Source of the DNA: Actinocrinis sp035946395
Lineage (GTDB): Bacteria > Actinomycetota > Actinomycetes > Streptomycetales > Catenulisporaceae
DNA: 64,000 nt
Assembly (NCBI RefSeq): GCF_035946395.1
Contig: NZ_DASYZI010000401.1
Location: forward strand, 8,526-72,525
Reading direction: 5' to 3'
Position numbers and translations under genes: made by a program. The notes beneath the pieces are model-generated. The model made no database searches and had not been told where the DNA came from. It worked only from the letters and a program-made list of their open reading frames with translations. Shown here piece after piece: positions 1 through 9,337 of this stretch; position 1 is the first letter of the stretch, and every line of letters starts with the position of its first letter.

Positions 1-234
1 CCAGCGGTGGTCGCCGACGCCGGCGCCGGCGAGGTTGACCACGGCGTCCGCGCCGTCCAGTGCGGATGCGGGCAGGTGGCCGTGGGCGGGGTCCCATCGG
101 GTTTCGCTGACGCGGCCGGAGGGTGGGTTCGGCGGGCGGCGTACCAGGGGGACGACGGCGTGGCCGTCGGCGGTGAGGGACGCGGTCAGGGCCGAGCCGA
201 TCAGGCCGCTGGAGCCTGCGATGACGACGCGCAT
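1..234 (-). CDS. SDR epimerase (TIGR01777/YfcH-like), partial
   Basis: This is the first 78 codons of a leftward gene that continues beyond the window. The N-terminus has the Rossmann dinucleotide-binding motif GSSGLIGSAL at residues 8-17 and then DAVVNLAGAGVGDHRW, the NLAG signature of the TIGR01777 branch of extended short-chain dehydrogenase/epimerases. These proteins bind NAD(P)(H); their substrates are mostly unknown. The ATG at 232-234 is directly in front of the Rossmann strand, so the start is well supported. A strong hairpin at 280-321 separates it from the sugar transporter operon, so it is probably an independent transcript. Confidence 0.75.
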   Translation of the reverse strand, partial: MRVVIAGSSGLIGSALTASLTADGHAVVPLVRRPPNPPSGRVSETRWDPAHGHLPASALDGADAVVNLAGAGVGDHRW

Positions 235-279
235 GGGACCACAGTAGGAGCCCCGGGAGCGCTGTGTTCCGGCGGCATG

Positions 280-321
280 CCGCGCCGGTCGGGATCTGTG
301 CGGAGATCTCGACCGGCGCGG
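280..321 (-). terminator. Hairpin terminator after the sugar ABC transporter
   Basis: Perfect 12-bp arms CCGCGCCGGTCG (280-291) and CGACCGGCGCGG (310-321) enclose an 18-nt loop. It lies about 50 nt past the permease stop in the direction of transcription. There is no U tract, which is common for actinomycete terminators. Confidence 0.65.
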
Positions 322-373
322 GGCCTGGTGTTTGCCGCTTGCCGTTTGGGTACTGCCGCTCGGCGCGTCCGTC

Positions 374-1405
374 CTAGCGTTGGGCGCGGCCGAAGCGTCT
401 GGCACGCCAGCGGTCGGCGAGGATGGCGACGCCCAGCACGGCGCCCTGCACGATCTGCTGCTTGTAGGGGCTGACCTTCAGCGCGAGCAGGCCGTTGGTG
501 ATGAATTCGAGCAGGATCGCGCCGGCGGCGATGCCGACGATGCGGCCCTCTCCGCCGAACAGCGAGACTCCGCCGACCACGGCCGCCGCGATGGCGGTCA
601 GTTCCCAGCCGCTGCCGCCGACGGAGGGGTCGGCCACGTTCATCCGGCCGATGACCAGGATGCCGACGACGCCGGAGAGCACGGCGGCGGACACGTAGGC
701 GGCCGTGATGCGGCGGGCGACCGGGATGCCGGCCAGCCGCGCGGCCTCCTTGTTGCCGCCGACCGCGTAGATCTGTCTGCCGACGTAGGTGCGTTCGAGC
801 ACGAACCAGGCGATCACCGCCGCGCCGATGAAGAACAGCGCGGGCACCGGGACCTCGCCGACGTAGTACTGGCTCAGGTTGCTGAACATCGGGTCGATCC
901 CGTTGATCGGCGAGCCGCTGGTGATCGCCAGGGCCAGGCCCTGGGACACCGTGAACGTGACCAGGGTGATGACGAACGGCGGCACGTTGAGCTTGGTGAC
1001 CATCGCGCCGTGCCACAGGCCGACCACCGCGCAGATCCCCAGCGTGGCGAGGATGGCCAGCGGCGCCGGCATGGCCTGGTTGACGTTGAACCAGGCGGCC
1101 AGGATGCCGGCCAGGCCGGCCAGCGCGCCGACCGACAGGTCGATGCCGCCGGTGAGGATCACCAGCGACTCGCCGATCGCCAGGATGCCGACCTGCGCCA
1201 GGTCGCGCCCCATCACCTGGAGGTTCCCGGTGGCGGTGTAGGTTGGCGCGGCCAGCGCGATGCTGGTGAACACCAGCACGCACGCGAGGATCACGCCGGC
1301 TTCAGGGGACTCGGCCAGCTTACGCAGCAGCCTGGCTACGGCCGACGAGCCGCGCTGGGCGACCGCGTCCTCCGGCGCCGGCGTCAGGGTGCTCTGCGCG
1401 GTCAT
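374..1405 (-). CDS. Sugar ABC transporter permease (RbsC/AraH type)
   Basis: A 343-residue inner-membrane permease of the BPD_transp_2 family. It has many hydrophobic segments and the family motif GGIDLSVGALAGL near residue 90. The family forms the channel of ribose/arabinose/galactose importers, working with a fused double ATPase and a periplasmic-type binding lipoprotein, both encoded just upstream. The start is the ATG at 1403-1405. It overlaps the stop of the ATPase gene by four bases (ATGA), indicating translational coupling. An in-frame open stretch continues upstream but lies inside the ATPase gene and was rejected. The adjacent araBAD genes and shared operators suggest L-arabinose or a related pentose as substrate; that is inference. 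Confidence 0.9.
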   Translation of the reverse strand: MTAQSTLTPAPEDAVAQRGSSAVARLLRKLAESPEAGVILACVLVFTSIALAAPTYTATGNLQVMGRDLAQVGILAIGESLVILTGGIDLSVGALAGLAGILAAWFNVNQAMPAPLAILATLGICAVVGLWHGAMVTKLNVPPFVITLVTFTVSQGLALAITSGSPINGIDPMFSNLSQYYVGEVPVPALFFIGAAVIAWFVLERTYVGRQIYAVGGNKEAARLAGIPVARRITAAYVSAAVLSGVVGILVIGRMNVADPSVGGSGWELTAIAAAVVGGVSLFGGEGRIVGIAAGAILLEFITNGLLALKVSPYKQQIVQGAVLGVAILADRWRARRFGRAQR

Positions 1406-2967
1406 GGTGCGACTCCGTTTCTGAGCAACTGGACGGTGGTCGCGTGCGTCCCGGCAGCCGCCCTCATGATCCGTTCCTTGGTGGCTTCGTTGCGGTCGAT
1501 GACCTCGACGACCCGGCCGTGGTTCATCACCGCGATCCGGTGGCAGATCCACAGCAGTTCTTCGAGTTCCGAGGAGGCGACCAGGACCGCCGCGCCCTGC
1601 TCGGCCGCCCGGTCGATCAGCTGGTAGATCTCCGCCTTCGCGCCGACGTCGACGCCGCGGGTCGGCTCGTCGAGCAGCAGCAGCCGCGGCCGCGCGGCGA
1701 AGGCGCGGCCGAAGATGGCGCGCTGCTGGTTGCCGCCGGACAGCGAGCCGATCGGCTGCTCGACCGACTGCATGCGGACGTTGACGTTCTGCGCGATCCG
1801 TTTCGCCTCGGCGCGCTCGCGCTTCGGGCCGAGCAGGCCGTAGGAGCTGATCCGCTTGAGGATCGAGACGGTCACGTTCGCCCGGATCGGGGCGAACAGG
1901 ACCAGCGACTGCTCCTTGCGGTCCTCCGGGATCATCGCGATCCCGGCCGCGGCGCCGTCGCCGGGGCCGCCCGGCGCGTAGGCCTTGCCGTTCAGGCGCA
2001 TCTCGCCGCCGGTGGCCGGCTGGGCGCCGGCCACGGTGTGGATCAGCCTGCTGCGGCCGGAGCCCATCAGGCCCGCGATGCCGACGATCTCGCCGGCGCG
2101 CAGCGTCAGGTTCACCGGTCCCAGGCCGTCCGCCGTCAGGTTGTCGACTTCGAGCAGGACCGGCGCGGCGACCGGGGCGGGCTTGGGCTCGCCGTGTGCC
2201 ACCTCGCCGCCGACCATCTCACGGATCAGCCGCTCCTCGGTGGCCTCGCCGGGTGCGAGGTCCGCGACGAGCCGGCCGTTGCGCAGCACCAGGATCCGGT
2301 CGCTGACCTGCCGCACCTCGTCGAGCCGGTGTCCGATGAACAGCACCGTGCCGCCGCGGTCGGCCAGCTTGCGGGCCAGCCGCAGCGCCTCGGCGGCCTC
2401 GACCGGGCCGAGCGAGGAGGTCGGCTCGTCCAGGATCAGCAGGCTGGGTTCGCGGCCCCAGGCCTTGGCGATCTCGATCATCTGCCGGGTCGGCACCGGC
2501 AGCGTGCGCACCTCGCGGGTGACGGGGACCGCCTTGGGGGACAGGCCGATCTCGGCGAGCATCGCCTCGGCCTCGGCGCGCAGCGCGGCCCCGTCCACCA
2601 GGATCCGGCGGCGCGAGACCCGCGGGCGGCGGCCCAGCAGCAGGTTCTCGGCCACCGAGAGCTGGCCGACCAGCGGGAACTCCTGGGAGACCATGGCGAT
2701 GCCCAGTGCTGCGGCCGCCTCGGTCGAACCCGGTGCCAGCGGCCTGCCGCCGATCTCGATCTCGCCGCCGTCGCGGTGCACCGAGCCGGACAGCGTGCCC
2801 ATCAGGGTGGACTTGCCCGCGCCGTTCTCGCCGACCACGCCGACCACCTGCCCGGCGTACAGGTCGAGCCGCGGCAGGTCGAGCACGCGCACGCCGCCGT
2901 AGGACTTGTGCACCCCCCGCAGCCGCGCGGTGACCGCGCGGCCCGGGGCGGCAGTGCTGCCCGTCAT
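1402..2967 (-). CDS. Sugar ABC transporter ATP-binding protein (fused double ATPase, RbsA/AraG type)
   Basis: 521 residues with two ABC cassettes in tandem. The first has Walker A GENGAGKST and Walker B LLILDEPTSSL. The second has a degenerate Walker A (GLMGSGRSR), the signature LSGGNQQRA and Walker B LLLLDEPTRGVDVGAK. This asymmetry is typical of RbsA/AraG/MglA proteins, which energise monosaccharide uptake. The ATG at 2965-2967 was chosen because it follows the binding-protein stop by one base. A start at 2994 would overlap that gene and adds nothing conserved. The gene is second in the operon lipoprotein-ATPase-permease. Confidence 0.92.
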   Translation of the reverse strand: MTGSTAAPGRAVTARLRGVHKSYGGVRVLDLPRLDLYAGQVVGVVGENGAGKSTLMGTLSGSVHRDGGEIEIGGRPLAPGSTEAAAALGIAMVSQEFPLVGQLSVAENLLLGRRPRVSRRRILVDGAALRAEAEAMLAEIGLSPKAVPVTREVRTLPVPTRQMIEIAKAWGREPSLLILDEPTSSLGPVEAAEALRLARKLADRGGTVLFIGHRLDEVRQVSDRILVLRNGRLVADLAPGEATEERLIREMVGGEVAHGEPKPAPVAAPVLLEVDNLTADGLGPVNLTLRAGEIVGIAGLMGSGRSRLIHTVAGAQPATGGEMRLNGKAYAPGGPGDGAAAGIAMIPEDRKEQSLVLFAPIRANVTVSILKRISSYGLLGPKRERAEAKRIAQNVNVRMQSVEQPIGSLSGGNQQRAIFGRAFAARPRLLLLDEPTRGVDVGAKAEIYQLIDRAAEQGAAVLVASSELEELLWICHRIAVMNHGRVVEVIDRNEATKERIMRAAAGTHATTVQLLRNGVAP

Positions 2968-2968
2968 G

Positions 2969-4117
2969 TCAGCTGATTCCCAGCTGCGACTCAAGGCTCT
3001 TGTAGTCGCTGAGGTCCGACCGGGTGACCAGGCCGACGCCGGAGCTCAGCGTCGAGCCGTCGCTCTCCAGGTACGGCTTGACGAGCTGCATGACGGCGTC
3101 CTTGCCCAGCACCTTCTGCGCGGCCAGGAGGTACGCGCCGGTGTAGCCCTGCTGGTACGGCATCTGCACGACCGTGCCGGAGATCACGCCGGACTGGATG
3201 AACGACAGGGTCTGCGCGTCCGAGTCGTCGCAGACGATGTGCACAGACGAGCTCTTGCCGGCCGAGCTCACCGCCTGTGCGAGCGCCGGGCCGTCGTAGG
3301 AGTAGACCCCGTACAGGCCGTTGACGTCCGGGTTGTTGGCCAGGATGGTCTCGGCGTCCGAGGTCGCGGTGCTGGCCGACAGGTTGTCGTTGACCTTCTG
3401 CACGACCGTGATGTTCGTGCCCTTCAGCGCGTCCTCGAAGCCCTGGATGCGCTGCGTGGCGTTCGACGCGGTCAGCGAGCCGACCAGGACCGCCACCTTG
3501 CCGTTGCCGCCGAGCACCTGCTTCATCGCGGTGCCCGCCTGCATGCCGGCGGTGTAGTTCGGCGTGCCCAGGTACAGCGAGGCGGCGTCCGTGCCCGGCA
3601 GCGGCGAGTCGATGGCGAGCACGCTGATGCCGTGGGAGACGTCGGTGTGGATGGTGCCGGCGGCCGAGGTCGGGTCGATCGCGGAGATCGAGTACCCGGT
3701 GACGCCCTGCGAGCGCAGCGTCTCCAGCTCAGAGTTCTGCTCGGTCAGCTTGCCGTTCGGCGGCGCGAAGTACGTGCACTTGCTGCTCGCCAGGCCCAGG
3801 TCGGAGCAACCCTTGAGGAAGCCGACCTGCCCGGCCTTCCAGTAGTCGGCGGCCACGTTGACCACCATCGCGATGTTCACGCCGGAGAGGTCCTTGCCGG
3901 CCAGCGCGGACTTGAGCGCCGCGTCGAGCTTGGCCAGGTTGTCCTGGTTGAACGTGACGGAGCCGCTCAGCGTGATCGCCGGCGCGGAACTGGAGCCGGA
4001 GCTCGTGTTCGTCGAAGTCGAGCCGGTGGGGCTCTTGGAGCACGCCGTGGCGCTGAGGGCGAGCAGGGAAACCGCGGCGACCGCGGCGGCGGTACGGGTC
4101 TTGCCAGTGCCAATCAT
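2969..4117 (-). CDS. Sugar ABC transporter substrate-binding lipoprotein
   Basis: 382 residues. The N-terminus is a lipoprotein signal: basic MIGTGKTRT, a hydrophobic stretch, and the lipobox LSATAC with the lipidated Cys near residue 26. A Ser/Thr-rich linker and a periplasmic-binding-protein type 1 fold typical of RbsB/XylF-like sugar receptors follow. It would sit on the outer face of the membrane and deliver the sugar to the permease. It is the first gene of the transporter operon, and a LacI-type operator lies about 50 nt upstream (4169-4182). Substrate assignment to L-arabinose or arabinose-containing sugars rests on the neighbouring araBDA genes and on shared operator sequence. Confidence 0.9.
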   Translation of the reverse strand: MIGTGKTRTAAAVAAVSLLALSATACSKSPTGSTSTNTSSGSSSAPAITLSGSVTFNQDNLAKLDAALKSALAGKDLSGVNIAMVVNVAADYWKAGQVGFLKGCSDLGLASSKCTYFAPPNGKLTEQNSELETLRSQGVTGYSISAIDPTSAAGTIHTDVSHGISVLAIDSPLPGTDAASLYLGTPNYTAGMQAGTAMKQVLGGNGKVAVLVGSLTASNATQRIQGFEDALKGTNITVVQKVNDNLSASTATSDAETILANNPDVNGLYGVYSYDGPALAQAVSSAGKSSSVHIVCDDSDAQTLSFIQSGVISGTVVQMPYQQGYTGAYLLAAQKVLGKDAVMQLVKPYLESDGSTLSSGVGLVTRSDLSDYKSLESQLGIS

Positions 4118-4168
4118 CGTTGATCGGTGCCCTTCGTGAGTCGGAATCGGACGTGAGCCTTGTCAGCG

Positions 4169-4182
4169 TGTGAGCGCTAACA
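4169..4182 (-). promoter_or_regulatory. LacI-family operator 1 (transporter promoter)
   Basis: Read on the minus strand the site is TGTTAGCGCTCACA. It is an almost perfect palindrome around GC with a single mismatched pair. It lies in the 140-nt gap between araA and the binding-protein gene, upstream of the transporter. Closely related sites occur at 8238-8251 and 9490-9503, which argues for common control by the LacI regulator at 8297-9337. Confidence 0.7.
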
Positions 4183-4257
4183 GAATGCGAACACCAGTGG
4201 TGCGGATGTTGCGGTCGGTGTGGGTGGGGTCGGGACTTCGGCTAGCAAGTCCGGGGG

Positions 4258-5799
4258 TCAGAGCCCGCGGGCCAGGCGGTGGTACGCCTGGTTCCAGCGC
4301 AGCTCCTTGGTGAACTGGCGCAGCGTGGTGTCGGCGTCGATGACGAGCAGTTCGACGCCGAGCATCTCGGCCAGATCGTGCAGCTCCTCGGTGCCGACGG
4401 CCGCCGAGAGCACCGTGTGGTGCGGGCCGCCCGCGGTCAGCCAGGCCTCCGCGGAGGTGCGCAGGCTCGGCCGGGGCGTCCACACCGCGCGGGCCACCGG
4501 CAGGCGCGGCAGCGGTTCGAGCGGCGGCACGACGTCTATCTCGTTGGCGACGAGGCGGAACCGGTCGCCCAGGTCCGCCAGGCCGACGACCACCGCGGGC
4601 CCGGGACGCGCGTCGAAGACCAGGCGCACCGGGTCCTCACGGCCGCCGATGCCCAGCGGGTGGATCTCGCAGGAGGGGGTGGCCGCGGCGATGGAGGAGC
4701 AGACCTCCAGCATGTGCGCCCCGAGGATCAGCTCGCGGCCCGGCTCCAGGTGGTAGGTGTAGTCCTCCATGAACGACGTGCCGCCGGGCAGCCCCGCCGA
4801 CATCGCCTTGACCGCGCGCACCAGCAGCGAGGTCTTCCAGTCGCCCTCGCCGCCGAAGCCGTAGCCGTCGGCCATCAGCCGCTGCACGGCCAGGCCGGGC
4901 AGCTGGCGCAGCCCCCCGAGGTCTTCGAAGTTCGTGGTGAAGGCGTGGAAGCCGCCGCCGGTCAAGAAGTCGCGCAGGCCCAGTTCGATCCGCGCGGCGT
5001 AACGCAGCGACGCGTGCCGCTCACCGCCGACGCGCAGTTCGGCGGCGACGTGGTAGCTGTCCTCGTACTCCTTGACCAGGGCGCCGATCCGCGCGTCGGC
5101 GACCGAGTCGACGACGGCGACCAGGTCGTTGACGCCGTAGGTGTTCACCGAGGCGCCGAAGCGCAGCTGCGCCTCGACCTTGTCCCCCTCGGTCACCGCG
5201 ACGTCCCGCATGTTGTCGCCGAAGCGGGCCAGCTTCAGGGTGCGAAGCTGCGCGAGGCCGGTCGCGGCGCGCGTCCACGTGGCGATCCGCTTGGCGACCG
5301 AGGGGTCGCTCACGTGCCCGGCCACCGTCTTGCGCGGCACGCCGAGCCGCGTCTGTACGAACCCGAACTCGCGGTCGCCGTGCGCGGCCTGGTTCAGGTT
5401 CATGAAGTCCATGTCGATCGTGTCCCACGGCAGCGCCACGTTGGCCTGCGTGTGCAGGTGCAGCAGCGGCTTGTCCAGGGCATCGAGCCCTGAGATCCAC
5501 ATCTTGGCCGGGGAGAAGGTGTGCATCCAGGCGATCAGGCCGACGCAGCGGTCCGCGCCGTTCGCCTCCAGGCACACCCGGCGGATCGCGTCCGCGTCGG
5601 TGAGCACGCGCAGCCACACGATCTTCACGGGGGCCGGCGGCCGGCCGTCGAGTCCGCGCAGCGCGCCCGAGAGCGTCTCGGCGATCTGCCGCGACTGCTC
5701 GGCGACCTGACGCAGGGTGTCCTCGCCGTAGAGGCCCTGGCTCCCGGTGAGGAACCAGACCTCGTATTCGGCGTCGGGGGCGGCGTCCAGTGACGTCAT
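4258..5799 (-). CDS. araA: L-arabinose isomerase
   Basis: 513 residues, close to the usual ~500 of AraA. The enzyme converts L-arabinose to L-ribulose in the cytoplasm and needs Mn2+. The N-terminus EYEVWFLTGSQGLYGEDTL is the AraA signature, and the metal-site segment GEGDWKTSLL lies near residue 320. The ATG at 5797-5799 overlaps the araD stop (ATGA). The frame is open further upstream, but that stretch lies within araD. It is the last gene of the araB-araD-araA transcript. Confidence 0.95.
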   Translation of the reverse strand: MTSLDAAPDAEYEVWFLTGSQGLYGEDTLRQVAEQSRQIAETLSGALRGLDGRPPAPVKIVWLRVLTDADAIRRVCLEANGADRCVGLIAWMHTFSPAKMWISGLDALDKPLLHLHTQANVALPWDTIDMDFMNLNQAAHGDREFGFVQTRLGVPRKTVAGHVSDPSVAKRIATWTRAATGLAQLRTLKLARFGDNMRDVAVTEGDKVEAQLRFGASVNTYGVNDLVAVVDSVADARIGALVKEYEDSYHVAAELRVGGERHASLRYAARIELGLRDFLTGGGFHAFTTNFEDLGGLRQLPGLAVQRLMADGYGFGGEGDWKTSLLVRAVKAMSAGLPGGTSFMEDYTYHLEPGRELILGAHMLEVCSSIAAATPSCEIHPLGIGGREDPVRLVFDARPGPAVVVGLADLGDRFRLVANEIDVVPPLEPLPRLPVARAVWTPRPSLRTSAEAWLTAGGPHHTVLSAAVGTEELHDLAEMLGVELLVIDADTTLRQFTKELRWNQAYHRLARGL

Positions 5800-6527
5800 C
5801 GTTCCTCGGCTCCGTCCGCAGGGGGCTGTTGCCCGTACACGTGGGTGTATCGGTGGTGCAGCGCGTCGATGTCGGCGCTGGGGATGGGGATCGGCTCGCC
5901 GTAGGCACGGGCCAGGTGCACGGTGCGCGCCACGTCCTCGGCCATCACCGCGGCCTTGACCGCGGCGCGCGCGTCCCTGCCGATGGTGAAGACGCCGTGG
6001 TTGCGCATCAGTACTGCGGGGGAGCGGTGCGCGGCCAGGGTCTCGACGATGCCCTTGCCGATCGCCTCGTCGCCGATCAGCGCGAACGGGCCGACCGGGA
6101 TCTCGCCGCCGAACTCGTCGGCCATCGCGGTGATCACGCACGGTATCGCCTCGCCGCGCGCGGACCAGGCGGTCGCGTAGGTCGAGTGCGTGTGGACCAC
6201 GCCGCCGACGTCGGGGCGGTGCCGGTAGACGTAGGCGTGCGAGCCGGTGTCGCTTGAGGGGCTGAATCCGCCCTCGACGACGTTGCCGGACAGGTCGCAC
6301 AGCACCATCGACTCAGGCGTCAGATTCTCGTAGTCCACGCCGCTCGGCTTGATCACCATCAGGTCCGCGCCCGGCACCCGCGCCGAGACGTTTCCGGCGG
6401 TCCACGCCACCAGGCCGTTGCGCGGCAGCAGTTCGTGCAGCCGACAGACCTCGTCGCGCAGGCGGTCGATCGCCGCGCGCAGTGCTGAGTCGATGTGCTC
6501 TGCGTCTATGTGCGCTGAGTCATTCAT
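5796..6527 (-). CDS. araD: L-ribulose-5-phosphate 4-epimerase
   Basis: 243 residues of the class II aldolase/AraD family. It converts L-ribulose 5-phosphate to D-xylulose 5-phosphate, feeding the pentose phosphate pathway. The family motifs are present: LVAWTAGNVSAR, KPSGVDYENL, the metal-binding histidines in VVHTHSTYATAW, and LMRNHGVFTIG. The ATG at 6525-6527 overlaps the araB 3' end by 8 nt. The 3' end overlaps the araA start by four bases, so the three enzymes are probably translated in a coupled way. Confidence 0.95.
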   Translation of the reverse strand: MNDSAHIDAEHIDSALRAAIDRLRDEVCRLHELLPRNGLVAWTAGNVSARVPGADLMVIKPSGVDYENLTPESMVLCDLSGNVVEGGFSPSSDTGSHAYVYRHRPDVGGVVHTHSTYATAWSARGEAIPCVITAMADEFGGEIPVGPFALIGDEAIGKGIVETLAAHRSPAVLMRNHGVFTIGRDARAAVKAAVMAEDVARTVHLARAYGEPIPIPSADIDALHHRYTHVYGQQPPADGAEER

Positions 6528-8256
6528 CTGCGGCCCCGTTCTCGTCGCGCGCGGCGAGCCGGATCGCGTGCAGCCGGTGCAGGACCTCGTTCGCGCCCCG
6601 GCCGAAGTAGTCGTGCAGCCGCAGGTACTCCGCGTATAGGGCGTCGTAGGCGGCTGCCCGCCGCGCATCCGGGGTGTACACGGCGCGTTCGATCTTCCCC
6701 ATGGCCTGCGCCGCAGCGGGCACGTCCGGGTACGCCCCGGCGGCCACGGCCGCGTGGATCGCGGAGCCGAGCGCAGGGCCCTGCGACGACCCGATCAGGC
6801 TGAGCGGCCTGCGGGTGATGTCGGCGTACAACTGCATCAGGAAGCTGTTCTTCATCAGCCCGCCGGCGATCACGAGCTCGGTGACCGGGACGCCGTTCTC
6901 CTCGAACGCGTCGATGATGACCCGGGTGCCGAACGCGGTGGCTTCCAGCAGCGCGCGGTAGATCTCGTGCGGCTTCGTGCTCAGCGTCAGGCCGATGATC
7001 ACCCCGGAGAGGTGGTGGTCGACGAGCACCGACCGGTTGCCGCTGTGCCAGTCCAGCGCGATCAGCCCGTGCGCCCCCACCGGGTGCGCCGCGGCCTGCT
7101 CGGCGAGCACGTCGTGCACCGGGATCCCGCGCGTGACGGCCTCGGCTCGCACATACGCGGGCATGGCCTGCTCGGTGAACCAGGCGAAGATGTCGCCGAC
7201 GCCGCTCTGCCCGGCCTCGTATCCCCAGAGCCCTGAGACGATGCCGCCCCGTACGACCCCGCACATGCCGGGGACCTCGGCCAGCCGCTCGCCGTTCATC
7301 ACGTGGCAGGTGGACGTCCCCATGATCGCGACCATCTGGCCCGGCTCGATGGCCCGCGCGGCCGGGGCGGTCACGTGCGCGTCCACGTTCCCGACGCACA
7401 CCGCGATGCCTTCCGGCAGCCCGGTCCAGGCGGCGGCCTGCGCGGTGAGCGGCCCGGCGTAGCCGCCGAGCGGAGAGACCCCCGGCACGCCGGGAGCCAG
7501 GTCCAGCTTCGCGGTGAAGTCGCCGAAACCGGGGGCGAGCGCGGTCAGGAACGCGGCCGAGGGGCGCGCGCCGTCCTGGAGGATGCCCTTGTACCCGGCG
7601 GTGCAGGCGTTGCGGGTCTCGACGCCGCACAGCTGCCAGGTGATCCAGTCCGCCGCCTCGATCCAGCGCTCGGTGCGCGCGTAGATCTCGGGGTCCTCCT
7701 CCAGCAGTTGCAGGCCCTTGGCATACTCCCACTCGGAGGAGATCCGGCCGCCGTAGCGGGCGATCCACGGCTCGTTGCGCTTATGCGCCAGGGCATTGAT
7801 GCGGTCCGCCTGCGGCTGCGCGGCATGGTGCTTCCATAGCTTGACGTAAGCATGCGGTCGCGCGCGGAACTCGTCGAGCTCGCACAGCGGCGTCCCGTCG
7901 GCCATCGTCGGCAGCACGGTGCACGCGGTGAAGTCGATGCCGATCCCGATGACCTGCGCCGGATCGATCCCCGCGTCCGCGACGGCGGCGGGCACGGCGT
8001 GACGCAGCACTTCGCGGTAGTCGTCGGGGTGCTGGAGGGCCCAGTCGGGCGGCAGCGCGCCGCCGCCCGGCAGCACGTCGTCGAGCACGCCGTGCGCATA
8101 TTCGTGCACTGCGGTGCCCAGCTCGGCGCCGTCCGCGACCCGGACCACCAGGGCCCGCCCGGACAGCGTGCCGTAGTCCACCCCGACCACGTAGCGGCGG
8201 TCGGCGCCGACGTGTCCGTCGACGGCGCCACTGTCGTTGTGAGCGTTAACAACCAT
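6520..8256 (-). CDS. araB: Ribulokinase
   Basis: 578 residues of the FGGY carbohydrate kinase family. It phosphorylates L-ribulose with ATP. The N-terminal nucleotide-binding motif GVDYGTLSGRALVV is typical of AraB, and FGGY-type elements follow toward the C-terminus (VIAGGLMKNSFLMQLYAD, QGPALGSAIHAAVAAGAY). It is the first gene of araB-araD-araA. The ATG at 8254-8256 is the only plausible start in front of the kinase fold. The putative operator at 8238-8251 then overlaps codons 2-6, so repressor binding would block the start region itself. Confidence 0.95.
   Translation of the reverse strand: MVVNAHNDSGAVDGHVGADRRYVVGVDYGTLSGRALVVRVADGAELGTAVHEYAHGVLDDVLPGGGALPPDWALQHPDDYREVLRHAVPAAVADAGIDPAQVIGIGIDFTACTVLPTMADGTPLCELDEFRARPHAYVKLWKHHAAQPQADRINALAHKRNEPWIARYGGRISSEWEYAKGLQLLEEDPEIYARTERWIEAADWITWQLCGVETRNACTAGYKGILQDGARPSAAFLTALAPGFGDFTAKLDLAPGVPGVSPLGGYAGPLTAQAAAWTGLPEGIAVCVGNVDAHVTAPAARAIEPGQMVAIMGTSTCHVMNGERLAEVPGMCGVVRGGIVSGLWGYEAGQSGVGDIFAWFTEQAMPAYVRAEAVTRGIPVHDVLAEQAAAHPVGAHGLIALDWHSGNRSVLVDHHLSGVIIGLTLSTKPHEIYRALLEATAFGTRVIIDAFEENGVPVTELVIAGGLMKNSFLMQLYADITRRPLSLIGSSQGPALGSAIHAAVAAGAYPDVPAAAQAMGKIERAVYTPDARRAAAYDALYAEYLRLHDYFGRGANEVLHRLHAIRLAARDENGAADE
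8238..8251 (-). promoter_or_regulatory. LacI-family operator 2 (overlaps araB start)
   Basis: On the minus strand the site reads TGTTAACGCTCACA, one base different from operator 1. The flanking GTTGT/ACAAC extends the dyad to 8236-8253. It lies immediately after the araB start codon. Confidence 0.65.
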
Positions 8257-8296
8257 GGCAAACCACTGTCAGAACAACCTCTCTCGGGATCGCCGG

Positions 8297-9337
8297 TCAG
8301 CCGGCCGGGCGGGTGGCCGACGCGCGGACCACCAGACCCGGCTCGATGGAGACGCGCGGGACGGCCGCCGGCACGCCGCGCTGGTCGGCGTCGATCAGCT
8401 CGATCAGCGCGCGCAGTGCCCGGCGGCCGAGCTCGTCGAAGTCCTGGCGCACGGTGGTCAGCGGCGGCCCGAAGTACTCGGCCTCCGGGATGTCGTCGAA
8501 CCCGATGATGCTCAGGTCCTCGGGGATCCGGCGTCCGGCCTGCTGCAACGCGCGCAGCAGGCCGAGGGCCATGTGGTCGTTGGCGCAGAACACGGCGGTG
8601 ATCCGCGGGTCGTCGGCGATCCGTCGGCCGAGCTCGAAGCCGGTGCGCGAGGACCAGTCGCCGCCGGTCAGCGGGGCGGGCACGGTCGCCGCCCGGGCCT
8701 CCAGGGCGCGCCGCCAGCCGATCTCGCGCTCCTGCGCGTCGAGCCAGGAGGCGGGTCCGGCCAGGTGGTGCACGGTGCGGTGGCCGAGGTCGAGCAGGTA
8801 GGAGGTGGCGCGCTCGGCGCCTGCCTCGTTGTCGACCGCGACCGAGGCGAGCGAGACGTGGGTGCCCGTGCCGCAGCCGACCGCGACGAGCGGCACGTCG
8901 GACGGCACGCTGGCCAGCGCGCCGACCGCCGTGGTCTGCGGGGCGATGACGATGATTCCCTCGACGGCCTGATCGCGCAGCCGCTCGACCGCGTCGAGCA
9001 CGGAGCGCCGGTCGAGCGTGGCCAGCGCGGCGACGGTGACGAAGTAGTCGTGCTGCTTGGCGGCCTGCTCGATGCCGTAGAGCATGGAGGCGGGGCCGTA
9101 GAGCGTCGTGTTGAAGCTGATCACGCCGAGCGTGTTCGTGCGCCGGGTGACCAGCGTGCGGGCGGCCGCGTTCGGCCGGTACCCCAGCTCGCGGATGGCC
9201 GCGAGCACCCGGTCCCGGGTCGCCGGGCGGACGTTGGGATGGCCGTTGAGCACGCGCGACACGGTCTGGTGGGAGACGCCGGCGATGCGGGCGACGTCGG
9301 CCATCACCGGTGCGCGATCGCCGTCGATGACTGGCAT
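8297..9337 (-). CDS. LacI-family transcriptional regulator (probable arabinose regulator)
   Basis: 346 residues. The N-terminal LacI helix-turn-helix is complete (MADVARIAGVSHQTVSRVLNG, beginning near residue 12, with the hinge RPNAAARTLVTRRTNTLGVI). A type 1 periplasmic-binding-like effector domain follows, ending with the usual VRQDFDELGRRALRALIELI. The ATG at 9335-9337 places the HTH where the family has it; the open frame further upstream is not conserved sequence. It is encoded next to araB in the same direction. A third operator lies about 150 nt upstream (9490-9503), implying autoregulation. The effector is probably L-arabinose, by context. Confidence 0.9.
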   Translation of the reverse strand: MPVIDGDRAPVMADVARIAGVSHQTVSRVLNGHPNVRPATRDRVLAAIRELGYRPNAAARTLVTRRTNTLGVISFNTTLYGPASMLYGIEQAAKQHDYFVTVAALATLDRRSVLDAVERLRDQAVEGIIVIAPQTTAVGALASVPSDVPLVAVGCGTGTHVSLASVAVDNEAGAERATSYLLDLGHRTVHHLAGPASWLDAQEREIGWRRALEARAATVPAPLTGGDWSSRTGFELGRRIADDPRITAVFCANDHMALGLLRALQQAGRRIPEDLSIIGFDDIPEAEYFGPPLTTVRQDFDELGRRALRALIELIDADQRGVPAAVPRVSIEPGLVVRASATRPAG